From: Gymnorhina tibicen
Taxonomy: Eukaryota; Chordata; Aves; Passeriformes; Artamidae
Assembly: GCA_013399875.1 (NCBI GenBank)
Contig: VXAZ01009369.1
Coordinates: 434,001 to 498,000, forward strand
Reading direction: 5' to 3'
Length of the DNA stretch: 64,000 nucleotides
Position numbers and translations under genes: made by a program. The notes under the pieces were generated by a model. It was given only the letters and a program-made list of their open reading frames with translations, had not been told where the DNA came from and did no database searches. Of the stretch, positions 24,601 to 35,442 are shown one piece after another; within the stretch, counting starts at the first letter, position 1, and each line of letters starts with the position of its first letter.

Positions 24601-25760
24601 CTAAATATCAGACATATAAGATATGAAATCTTTAAGTTCTCCACTAAGTAATAGAAGATTGATTTTTCTGATTGACATAAAGACCAGAAATTCACCTAGA
24701 TCACAAAATCTGGTCTTTTGTTTCCAAATAAGCATGTTCAGAGACCCTCATTTCTGTCCATGTAGGAAGAGGAAAGCACTGCAGCTCTAGAGATTAACTC
24801 TGCAAGTCAGGAGGTTCTGTCCTGCTGTGGGAATACAGCCCACAGCCCCAGCCTGCCCGTGGGCCACTCTTGTCCCCTTGCATGGGGTCACGCAGGAGAT
24901 GTGTTGGGGCTGGGTTTGGGGACAAGAGGAGGAGGTAACAGAGGGGCTGGAGTAAAGGCATAGAGAGAGACTCCTGCCACTACTATGATGTCAGAAAATC
25001 TTCTTTATACTTTCAGATTTCTTTATTTGTATAGTTTGCAAAGTTTTGGTTATTTAATTTTTGTCCCGTTCTACTTTAAATTACATATTAACTCAAGCCA
25101 TTTTGTTTCTTCTTTCTTGTTGCACCTGCTGGCACCAGTTTCACCTCATTATACTCACTGGCATAATGTCACTTGCTTTTGAGTCGTGCAGCTGGTTCAG
25201 CCATCCATTCCTCTGCCACCCTGCCCTTCCTGCTTGAAGTGATTGAGAGCCTGGCCTTCACAGGCAGCTTTCACCAAAAAGTTAACAAAAAAGGAAGAAA
25301 GCCTTTTAAAACACACCAACACACCCTGCTTCTTATATGGTCAGTCATTTGCTCTGTGTTACAGGCACGCTCTCTGCACTATAAGTGAAATGACAAAATC
25401 TGTGCCTTCTTGTATGTTCTTTGCTGAAAAATTCCAAGACAATCTGCACAGTTTGTGAACATCACCTCTGCTAAGAGAAAGAAAGGTTGAAGTGACTGGG
25501 GAACAAGATGGAGTGTATTTCAGTGGGCTGGGGAGTGGTGCCATGTTCCCCGGGAGAGAGCACTGCTGCAGGTTGCCCCTAGAAAGACCAAATATCCCAA
25601 AAGACAAGCGTTCTGCTGATGTAAACAGAGAAGGGCAGGTTTCCTGTCTTCTGCAGCCAACTGATAGCATTCATGGTAACTTGAAGACCCAAGTCCCTTC
25701 AGAGGTTGCCTCAGAAAACATACCATATCTTTGTTTCATTCTCCAGGTTTTAATTTTTTT

Positions 25761-25762
<2 letters not shown>
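21681..25762. other. non-coding sequence
   Basis: No gene is recognised. A modestly GC-rich patch at about 23875-24010 gives overlapping frames on both strands and no domain. Another at about 24800-24960 is G-rich. Neither is CpG-rich enough to be called an island. Confidence 0.5.

Positions 25763-25792
<30 letters not shown>
25763..25792. repeat. T30 homopolymer beside an ambiguous base
   Basis: Thirty consecutive T, followed by AC and then N at 25795. Read on the minus strand it would be a poly(A) tail, but the sequence before it (plus-strand 25800 onward) lacks an AATAAA signal and resembles no known mRNA or LINE end. The N suggests that the run length is uncertain in the assembly. Confidence 0.8.
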
Positions 25793-25794
<2 letters not shown>

Positions 25795-25795
25795 N

Positions 25796-26699
25796 TGAGA
25801 TTAGCACCCACTGGCCCTCTGAAATCTCTGTGTAGTTCTCCTGGGTTACCCTCTGCCTCAGATACATTTCTATAAAGGTGCAGCCTCAGCATTACTTTGC
25901 TTATACGTGTATTTGAGTGTGTGTATGTACTATCTACATCTGGAATGAGGGGTCACATTAAAAATAAAATAATTATAAAAATAAAATGAAATGGCCTCAC
26001 ATGGAAAGCATTTGGAAAGGAAAATACCAGAGTAAAAATGGAAAAATAAGTACGTGTCAGGCCAGCTGCAGGTTAGGAGCAGCTCTCTGGGAAGCCAGCG
26101 GGATTTGCTGGTGCCCTGCATGGGAAGGCAGAGACTAAGCAAGCACAGCTGCCCTGCAGCACTCTGGTGACCAGGACTTCAGTTATGCCTGCAGGAGACT
26201 TTAACCTTGCTGGCCTCAGGAGTATTTCTCAGAAGCTAAAGATGTCAACTTTAGCAAGACTGTGCCCATAGATAGTAATGACCAAGAGGGAGATCCCTGG
26301 GGCAGGCTGCAGGAAGCTGTTGAAGGTGCTTGTGCCAGCAGATATCTGGGGCATGGGCATAAGAAAGGAAAGTTCCCCTAACAGTCAAATTCATATATTA
26401 AACCATTTTCAATTCATTCCTGCACAAAGGATAAAGAGACCCTATGTTGCAAACAAAGACATGATACACTGAGTTATTTGTCAGCCTCTAAATTAAGAAA
26501 GAATTTTAATACCTCGCTTCGAGAGATTTACTCACATGATTAAAGTTAGGCATGATTTTAGGAACCTCAGAAAATCAGCCACCTGATAAACTCCCTGCTT
26601 CAGGTTAAAATAAATTACATTAAAAAAGCATGTTTCTTGAAAAACAACACAAGGAAGAGATATTATAGCAACAAAAATTTGTCTTAAGAATTATTAAAT
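25796..26699. other. non-coding sequence
   Basis: No gene is recognised. Mixed composition with short frames only. Confidence 0.5.
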
Positions 26700-26960
26700 T
26701 GTTTGGTCTTTCAATAATTGAAAAGGCTTCATTACCATGCAAACAAAAAACAGGTTGGCTATTCACCTTTTGGAAGATGGCATTTGCATTGCTATAATAG
26801 GAAAGAAGAACCTTAGAAAACTAATGAAGGAGCATAAAAATGCAAATTACTGCAGCTAATTGGCTGTGCCTTCTTACACCTTCTGAATTATTAATTTATG
26901 ACCAAGTAAATCTGCCCCTTTTAAATAATATAATAAAGAACAACATTGTGTTCTATGCTG
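26700..26960. promoter_or_regulatory. enhancer-like block: paired octamers and homeodomain motifs
   Basis: Two perfect POU octamers lie in opposite orientation, ATTTGCAT at 26782-26789 and ATGCAAAT at 26840-26847, with a related CCATGCAAAC upstream near 26735. TAATTGG follows at about 26857, and a run of ATTATTAATTTATG occurs near 26887. The texture (AT-rich yet complex, dense in developmental transcription-factor words, no simple repeats) is that of vertebrate conserved non-coding elements. Conservation is inferred and not measured. Confidence 0.35.
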
Positions 26961-27099
26961 TTGAGTGGATAGTGTTTGTTCCCTTAATTTTATGGTGAGT
27001 TGCTCTTGTTTGCACTAGCAAGGTGCTTGCAGTGCTCTGTATAACTGCAGGTCCAGCACTCTTCCCATGCAGACTGACACCATTTTATTTCCTTTTTCT

Positions 27100-27250
27100 A
27101 ATTCCTGACTGGGAAAAAACAAGACAAAAGATGATGCCGTTATTACAATAATGCTAATTACATCTTTATTGCCATTGGCAGTAAAGTTTAATCATAAAGC
27201 AGGCTCAGAATTCTTTGGACATCTATTTACATGCCAATATGTGAGTAATT
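27100..27250. promoter_or_regulatory. second enhancer-like AT-rich block
   Basis: It carries TTATTACAATAATGC, TAATTA at 27155-27160 and a CCAAT-type GCCATTGGCA at about 27171-27180, in complex AT-rich sequence close to the octamer block. It may belong to the same element. Confidence 0.25.
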
Positions 27251-28434
27251 CCATCCAGTTCAGTGTAGGAACTTAGAGCTGGTTGCTGCCCAGGGGGTTG
27301 AAGAAATCAAAATAAAATATTTGATAACAGGGTTGATATATGCACATTTTTCCCTGAATATTGTTTCTTCTCTTCAAATGAAAAGTTTGGGAAGACTCTG
27401 AGGAACTGCTTATTTTACCTGGGATTTCCAGCCCTGTGATACAGCCCTGTGGCATACATGAGCACAATTTTGCAAGTGCCAGATATTCTACCTAGCAGAT
27501 CTGTACAATCACAGTGTACACCTTTTCACAGGAAGGCCCTCACATTCCCTGTACACACTCACTGAGACTGTGCAGGGCATGAGCAGTGTGTCCACTACTT
27601 TCTGAATTTACCTTATAATAATCAAATGCTCCACAATTATCTGAAAAACCTTGGAGTCATGTGTTTAAGTAATTCTGTCGGACAAGGGCTTAGAAATTAA
27701 GCTCAGCTTGTATGATTTCCCTTTTTCCTTATGGCTTCATGTATATCCCTGTAGCATGCTTAAATTAACAATTTTTCATTTAAAAAATATATGCTACAGC
27801 ATATGAGCACTTTTGTGTAGGTGATGCCTGCAAGACCAAAATTGGAAGAACTTGGCCTGTGGGATGGATCATTGCTTTAGAGGACACAGGCAGCCATCAT
27901 ACGCAGCAGGTGGGAATGCCTCTCCTTTTCTCCTCCTGCGAGGCAGAATGTTTTTTATTGCAAAAATCAGCCTGTTGAGATGAAGTTTCTAGTTCTTCAT
28001 TTTAGCAAATGATTTCTTCTTTAAAATGTAGCCAAAATGGGTTAAAATTTTTGTTGCATTGATTATATGTTGCTTGGTGCATGCTAATCCAAACCAAAAA
28101 GAAATCTATGTCCCAAGAACCTCGTTTGTTTTTGTTCTAGCCACTGCTGTGGCTGGGGTGCCTAAGCCAGTTACCACAATGAGGCAGCTTGTGGAAAAAG
28201 CTTTGCCTAGGTTTAAGTGATCTGGCCAGCTCAAGGCTTCAGTTACGAAGACAACACAAGGGAATAGCAGTGAGTCCAGGGAATTTCTAGTGTTGAAGGT
28301 AGGTAAACAAAAGCTGAAGAATATTAAATCTGATTTATTTTGTTTATCTTTTAGGACTTTTATAATTTGACTGTGCACAAGCTTTGCCTAGGTCTTCTTT
28401 TATAGCATCCAAATATCTCACTAGTATCAGTGCA
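27251..28434. other. non-coding sequence
   Basis: No gene is recognised and no structured repeat is visible. Confidence 0.5.
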
Positions 28435-28560
28435 TTTCCCAGGTGGGAAAGGAACATTATCTTCAGTTTATAAAGTGAAATTGAGATGTGCAGGTTGGGT
28501 AAAATAGCTCCCCAAGGCTGCCTATGAAAACTTGGGCTGGAATTTGGACTGTCATCCCAC
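28435..28560 (+). repeat. MIR-type ancient SINE remnant (sense)
   Basis: The ordered words cattatcttcagtttataaa, gtgaaattgaga, ctccccaaggctgcctatg and gggctggaatttggactgtc parallel the MIR order 'cattttacagatgagga, aactgagg, ttgcccaaggtcacacag, agagctgggattcgaacccag'. It is diverged but collinear. Confidence 0.4.
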
Positions 28561-29849
28561 TTGCTGCAAAAACTACGGAGCCATCTTTTTGCAGTCTGAA
28601 TTTTCAGAGTATTTTCTAAACAAAAAAAAAAAGAATACAAACCTTGCTCTAGGATGACAGAGAGACATTGTCTTCTTAGGCAACAGAAACTTGGTGGCCA
28701 TAGCATGCCAGTTTTTGTTGAGCAAATTTCCATATATATCAATCACTGAAAAACTCTCTGTAAAGGATCTGTGGTATATTATAGTCCAGGATCTAAAACA
28801 AACCTACTGCCATTTGAAAGGGTCATATTAAACATTAAGTTTATTATTTATTATTATTATGTGTTACTTAAAATATTAATGAAGTATGTAATAGCTGTTA
28901 AACTAAAGCCAACAGAAGCAGTGAAGAAGATACACTGATATATTACCCAGAAGAACAAGGAGGAAAACACCCCAGGGAAAAGTATTTCAGTAAGAGCGTA
29001 TAGGTGGTAATTAAAGGCACTTAGACACAAGAGAATTTCATCCAGATAGATGTGTGGGGAATGTAGCATTTATGAAAAACTTGCTGATAGTGTCTCCTTC
29101 TGACCACCTGGAATCTTCTTCTCCCTTAATTAGGAAGAGTAGCAGATGTTTTTATGCTCTGAGTTGTTGAAGTAACAAAAAATACCTGAAAGAGATAATA
29201 AGTACCCATAGATCCACAGAGAGAAGGAACAAGAGTACAGGGACTAGTCATTTTCGTTTGTCAACAGGCCAAAAACTAAAGGGATTAGCCTGCAGCAAAT
29301 GAGATTAAATATCAAGGAAAAATATGAATTAGTCATGAAGAGAATATTTTAGAATTAACATCATTGAGATTAAGGCTAAACTTCCTAAAGCACAGCTGGA
29401 GATGGTTTAAGGTCAGTTTAAGTCTCCCATCACAAAAAGGGTAGTGGAGCTTACTGGGAATGGGCTCCTCTCACGTTCTAGCCATGGGCTGTCTTTTGAA
29501 CCTCAGTGAGGATTTTCTTCTCCCTTCTGGAAAGTGACTGACTGGTCGAGTAGCCCTCTCCCCTCCTTCAAATTTTAGCCATTTAGCTGTACACTTCTTA
29601 AACAGCTTTCTCATTAGCATCTGAGGAAAAGCAGACGTCTGGAAATGTGCCGTTCTCCCTGCCTTGCTGGGGAGGAGGTGGAGATGTTCATTCACAAAGA
29701 CATGGCATTTTCTGTAAGACGGGTGAGTAGTTCCAAACTGAGCTTCTTTAAAACCAGGGTTTTGAAGACAAAGCCGAAGTAATACTTACTACCCACGAGG
29801 AAAGAAACCCAGCACAGTGACTGAGAAGGGCTACACTGGCCATTCCTTT
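28561..29849. other. non-coding sequence with ATT-type microsatellite
   Basis: No gene is recognised. A short (TTA/ATT)n run lies at about 28840-28860. Confidence 0.5.
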
Positions 29850-30240
29850 GGGAAGAGCCACGTCGCTTCTTCCCGAGCTCTGTGCTTCACACCTGAAGTC
29901 ACTATTGTTTATCTCTGCTGGGGAGGTTGCAGTATCACCTGGTCAGCTCNAGCAGGGAGAGAGCATTGCTTTCATCATGCCAAGGGTCTCCTGGTGGGAA
30001 ACACGTGATGGGCCCCCAGCTCGTCCCACGGTGGCAGCGCCTCCATCACGCGGGGACTGCGGAGCGGTGCTGCACTTCCCGATGCCGGAGTGCCCTCTAG
30101 TGCTGACAGCACGGTGCGGCTCCCGCCCCGCCGAGGGAGCGGGACCCCATCATGGCACCCCCTTGGCATGGCCTGAGCCCGCTGGAATGGGAATGAAAGT
30201 AGGATAGCACCTGCGGCTTCACGGCTGCCTTGCAAGGTGG
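29850..30240. promoter_or_regulatory. CpG island, candidate promoter or insulator
   Basis: This is the most CpG-dense stretch of the window. About twenty CpG dinucleotides fall between roughly 30000 and 30235, in G+C-rich sequence surrounded by AT-rich, CpG-poor DNA. It contains a CTCF-type site (30090-30107) and GC-box-like CCCGCCCCGCC near 30123. Open frames cross it on both strands but look like shadows of low stop density, and none has a recognised domain. Donor-like CACCAG|GTACCC lies at about 30249/30250, just outside. It could be the first exon and promoter of an unidentified transcript. An N at 29950 marks an unresolved base. Confidence 0.5.
30090..30107 (-). promoter_or_regulatory. 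CTCF-type binding motif
   Basis: On the minus strand the sequence reads CAGCACTAGAGGGCAC. This fits the core of the vertebrate CTCF consensus (CCASYAGRKGGCRS) at nearly every position. It lies inside the CpG island, so occupancy may be methylation-sensitive. CTCF sites anchor chromatin loops and insulate domains, and motif orientation helps set loop direction. Only occupancy data can confirm binding. Confidence 0.5.
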
Positions 30241-33200
30241 TTCACCAGGTACCCACCCCTGTGCAAGAGGAGCCTGGGCTGGCCATAAGTACTCCTACTT
30301 TTCCCACACGGCATTCCTATTTTATCTTAATTTTCCATAAAGCAGCTCAATACTGGAAGATACAAAGTGATGGGCAGCCCACACTTGCAATAATCGTGAT
30401 GAATAAAACCAAACCATTTTAATTTATGGCTATAAACCCATTAGAATCTGAAAACACATTCACTAAATGTGAACGGGGAAGCTTGCTCTTCGTAGGGGTG
30501 GCACTGTGTTGCTCAGCAATTTGTGTACCTGGGACTGACCTAAAAGAAAATTATTTGGCTACATGTGATGCAAACAGACTAAAAATGAAGAAGATTTTTA
30601 GTTCTTCTCTACCCTCACCTTCTTTGTCTTGTATTTTAACTTCCCAGCTGGTGGGAATTTTATTTTTAAAATTACAAATGTGAGGCAGCTTTATAATAGT
30701 GGTTATTTCCAGGTGACTTTGATGCCAAATCTCATCTTTTCAATATTTAGGTCTCCTAAATTCTTAGTAGAATTAAGATGAGATTATCTACTTTGCATTA
30801 AGTCTGCTGCTGGAAAAGTATTGACAAACCAGCAAATCTATTAGGGACTGCAGGGCAAAAAAACCCATGTGGCATGCCACCTGTGGAACATGGCACATCT
30901 GCTCTTAGCAAATCACTCACTGTGGGTTTGGGTTTTCTTTTTGAAGAAGATACTACTATCAGTTCTGACTATTGTGGAGACAGACGTGGGATGTAGGTGA
31001 AAATCCTGTTGTGGTTTGACACACACTAAGGTGGGGTTATAAATAGGCTCAAGCAGATCAAGAAAGTAAATGACATGCCTGCCTGTCTTTCTGTCCATTA
31101 GTGGAAAGCCCAGATGGGGTCTTCAGAGAAAAGCCTACGTGAGCTCTTCAGAGAAAAGCTTTACATCTCTTCCCAAAAGGTATCCCAGCACTGAATGCAC
31201 TGCACTTTAAATGACTGAGGAAATTATTGACAACATGTCTTCAAACACTTCTCTGGTAGAAATTTCCATTTTGTGTTACCTTCAGAGTTAGTCAATCCAT
31301 ATAATTCCATTTGTCACTTTACTCACTGTTGTGAGTGAGGTCTGCTTCTGCAGTAGCCATCATTTGCTACTTCAGGTAGTCACTAAGGAACCAGGAAATG
31401 GTTGTTTAGCAGGGCTGCATCACAGGGAGTAAATCACTTTATGACTAGATGAAGACATAATATTTACCCTCCCTGAGAACTTGCTCCCATCTGTGTATTC
31501 AGTATCAAAGTCTACCTGAAAGATTTTTATGGTTTTGTTAGGAAACAGTTTCTGGCATTTGAACTAATATTTAAAAAAAACGAATAAACTGCTTTTCATA
31601 TATTTTTCAAACATGACATCTCAGCACATATTAATCTTTTTAGCAGCAGAAGATAATTGTCTCAAGAAGATAAGAGCCTCTTGGGGAAGAAGGCAATCAA
31701 ACTGGTAATAATAATGATGAACATGAACATGCTATTGTTGAATTAAAATGAATACTCTTTTTCCCATGTTTGAAATAGCTCACATTAGATTGCTCTCTAA
31801 TCTGTTACTTGGAATAACAGAGGGAAACTACAGCCTTAGTACCTGTGCATGACAGCACTTATCTTTGATGGCGGAGCCGTAATTAACCAAGTGATTTATC
31901 AAGGGAAGGGACTTTAGAAGAATGACTTGGATTAAGCTGTGTGAAATACTGAAGCAGCTTCCTAAGATATTTTTCTTTGGTTTGCTCTAGAATTTCTTGA
32001 AGAACAAAAAGGTTTTTTAAGTGTCAAGAAGTCTACTGGCTTGTGAAATTTGTGGAAAAATGACAGCTAGGTTGAAGTGACTCGGAACTCAGTTCACAGA
32101 TTCCTACTGAACTGAATGTTTAATCTACTTAAAAAAATTTGCTTTGACCTTGGTTATTTTAAAAACCAACCCCAAAATACTGTTTCACTTTGACCTTTTT
32201 TTCATATGCCTTATGATTTTTTGGCACAGCTACTGACAATAAAGCTAAAGAAGAAAGCCAGGGAGGGCTCCAGATTAACTAATATTGGTGTGGCAGGATG
32301 ATGCCCTTTACAACTACTTTGCAAATGCTCTTCTTGCAACAGACTTGTTTATGAGAGATTCTGGAAAAATAGCAAAATGACAAAACCAGAAGCTTTGTTC
32401 AAGCCTTTATCTTTCATTGAGTGATAACTTCATTAACTGAAGTGCTTCTGCGGAAAGAATGTCAGTCTGTACAGGGCTATAGGAAAGAAAGGCTGAGGTC
32501 ACTAAATCATTTCTTGGGGCTTTGGGTATGTTCTGTTGATGGCAGTACCGTAAAATTGTTGGTAATTAATAATATTTCCAGTGGAAGAGATTTAAATTCC
32601 TCTGTTAGCTTTAGCACTTAGTGTCTCTAGATTTCTGCTCATAAAGTTTTTGCTTATGAGCTGGCCCTAAAGCATTTATAGACCAGAAAAGCTTTCTCTA
32701 AAATTTTAAAATGCTGTTGCAGACCTAATTTTGTGGATGTTATTTGCTTGTTTTAGACATTTGGAGTGCCATGTAAAGTTTGTTTCCTTTCTCCAAAATT
32801 ATGTAGTTCAGGACTTTAAAAGTAAGTGGTATGGAAAGTTTTACTTCCAAATATAAAGATTTTAAAATGCTGAGCAGTTTCATTTGGTTCCAGAGAGCTC
32901 AGTGCTTTAGAAAAATCAAATTATTTTTCAACCTAAATTTAGACACTTGCATTAAAAAGCTCTGATGAGTGTTCCAAAGAAATAAGTTAATAGAAATTAA
33001 TTATCACCCTAACACTTAGCTTTAAAAAAAAAAGTATTTTGTGTAATAAGACATCTGGTAAAAAAAAATCCTACAGATAAAGGTACTTTAAAATGTGAAA
33101 ATTATTAGAAACCAGTGCGAAGGCCACCTGGAATCATTTCTTGACAGAAATAGGTACAAGAAAAAGCAGGATGGTAAGAGCAAATACCCCAGACTCAGTG

Positions 33201-34599
33201 GCAAGGCTCAAGTGCTTTTTCCTAAGCAAACAGGAGTTCTTCAAAAATTATAGTTTTGCTCAACTGAATGAAATAAAGAGGAAAAAAAGACAAGAATTCA
33301 GAAATGTGGGAAACCTGGTAAACACAAATAACCAGAGATACAGAAGACCAAATAAAGCTTAAGTCTTCAATAAAGTGAAATCAGAAAGCCTTCATGAAAA
33401 CCTGTAAGTTTGCCGAACTGTAGCTATGGAGAGCGAGTATTGCAGTGTGGTGAAAGATTTGTCTCAGTCTTCACAATGTGAATTAATAGCAGATATATTT
33501 TTTGAAACCTATTCTTTATAAGGAACAAAAGTAAAGGATGTTATAAGATCAGGGTGCTGACACGTGGAGATACTGAAATAATATTCAGATTTTTTTAATC
33601 CAGATTGTGTTTCATATGATAAATCATAACTTCTCTATTAAAAAAAATAACTCCTTGAATAAGTTAACAGAAATCTAGTAAAGAACGGGATGGCATTTAA
33701 ATTGGATTTTCCTTTCTGAAAATTCTTCATCCCTCATTAGAGGTATGACTGAGGATAATAGGTTTTCATGGAAGAAGAGCTGAAGTGCTGCACCATCCTG
33801 ACTGAAAAACAAGAAAACCTCACTAAATTGAGATTAAATGATTAATTCTTAGTAAGGGCAAAGGTTAATACTAAAGTGCCTCTGGCTCCCTCTCTGAATA
33901 CATGTGTTTACATGCATATTTTTCTTGAAAAGTAGGTGAACACTGAGATGAAAAATATGCAGTAGACAAAGTGATCCAGGTTAGCTTGGATGAGAGACGA
34001 CTGAGGAACTTGGAGGAACAAAAGCAGGCTAAAGTATGGTAGAGTGGAAGCTGAAAAATATCTCCTAGTAATGCAAGGCGAAGAACACGGAAAGAATAAT
34101 TGGAAAAAACATAGCCTCAGCTACTCTGGAAAGAGGAAGAACAAAGTGTTATTGCTATTTTAAGTGGAGGTCAAAGTAAAAACAAGTATGTCAGAAATCT
34201 TAAAAGAAAAAAAACCAAAACCTCAAAATCCTAGGATAAACCAATTCAACACATTACGAACAACTCCCAGTCTCAGTTATGGGCAGTATTTTACTGCTAG
34301 AGAAGTAAGTGGAAGAAAATATCCTGCTGACAACTTTAGTGTAAGGAATTCACTTGTTTTCATGTATAGTTGTGCTTTAATCACAAGGATATTAAAATTG
34401 AAGACCAAGTTTATCATCCAGCTACATCAGAACTGCTGGTTGTTATGAATTTCACCCAGTGGACCACTGGTCTGGTCCAGCATTATTATTCTTCTGAGAG
34501 AGCAAGCACTTGCTAAAACTCAATTTAAAAAAAAGGGATCTTATGCAAACATTTCACAATTAGAAATGCTCAGTGAAGGTTTATGATAAATATATTGAA
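30241..34599. other. non-coding sequence
   Basis: No gene is recognised. A 15-bp direct repeat (TCTTCAGAGAAAAGC) occurs at 31120-31134 and 31145-31159. A YY1-like GATGGCGG word occurs near 31868. The rest is AT-rich without a structured repeat. Confidence 0.5.
31120..31159. repeat. 15-bp direct repeat, 25-bp period
   Basis: Two exact copies of TCTTCAGAGAAAAGC at 31120-31134 and 31145-31159, separated by ten bases. A small slippage duplication. Confidence 0.85.
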
Positions 34600-34940
34600 A
34601 TGTGTGGAAAAATTTATTAATCTCTCACTCATTTTTCATGACAGGATGACACCTTCATTCATTATTTATCTATTTTTGAACTTAAGTGTGTGGGTTTATT
34701 TGCATTTACCATATCTCTATTGTTTTATAAAACTGCTGTGTTTATAAGTAACTGTGCAATTTAATATTTGTAAAGTGTGAGCTTTACTGAAGCACAGCAC
34801 CCTGGTAGCTGTCACTAATATTATCTTATAAAGCAGATAATATAAAGTGCTTTAATTTATTTTTAATGTAATAACCACAAAGCTGTAGGTGTGGAGCTGA
34901 ATGCAAAGTCAGTGAGTCATTTCAGTTCCCCAGTGATTTG
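34600..34940. promoter_or_regulatory. conserved-element-like AT-rich block
   Basis: The sequence is complex and AT-rich, with words such as TTATTTGCATTTACC, ACTAATATTATC and TTTAATTTATTTTTAATG, and a TCAGTGAGTCAT AP-1-like element at about 34909-34920. There is no simple repeat or coding frame. The texture resembles vertebrate conserved non-coding DNA, and this is a visual judgement only. Confidence 0.2.
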
Positions 34941-35384
34941 TATCATCTCTCTGTTCAATACTGATCCCTAGCCAGGCTGTGGGCTTTACTTCACGGTATG
35001 TGGCACAGAAGACACAGCACTCATCAGAGCTTTCAGTGAATCAGCCTCTACCAGGGGAAAAAGTGGGCACAGTTTTGGTCTTGATCTTGCCAATATCACA
35101 GCCTTGGCATGCAAATGGAGGCACTACCTGTCTTTCCTCTAAGGCAGTCTTCTCCCTGGAAAAAGGCGCATAGCAACCAGAGAGTTTGAGAGAGCAATAA
35201 TGGCTATTGCATTTCAGCTTAAGCATGAGAGAGCTCACACCTTCCTCTTTCTCTTGGGGTTGCAAGAATAAGAGTTACAAGTTAAGAAACAGAAAATGTA
35301 AGCATATTGCCACTGTCAAACTTTGGGAAGGCTGGCAGTGCTCTCTAGAGAACCAGTTCCCTTTGATCCCTTTCATCCCTGCAG
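34941..35384. other. non-coding sequence
   Basis: No gene is recognised. The final bases form the pyrimidine tract of the next interval. Confidence 0.5.
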
Positions 35385-35442
35385 GACAGCAGCGTCTGGT
35401 GCCAGTCAGCAGAAAAATGATGCTGCTCTGCTGCTTCACCAG
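35385..35442 (+). other. 58-bp exon-like interval with strong splice sites (unverified)
   Basis: The acceptor CCCTTTCATCCCTGCAG ends at 35384 and a near-consensus donor CACCAG|GTGAGA lies at 35442/35443. Two of the three frames are open (a Gln/Ala-rich one and a Met/Leu/Cys-rich one) and one has a TGA. It has the best pair of splice signals by eye. It may be a small exon of a coding or non-coding transcript, or a pseudo-exon. Confidence 0.2.

Noticed and set aside
29848..30235. Coding region inside the CpG island
   Set aside because: Frames on both strands overlap, as expected in GC-rich DNA with few stops. One is crossed by an N and none matches a family.
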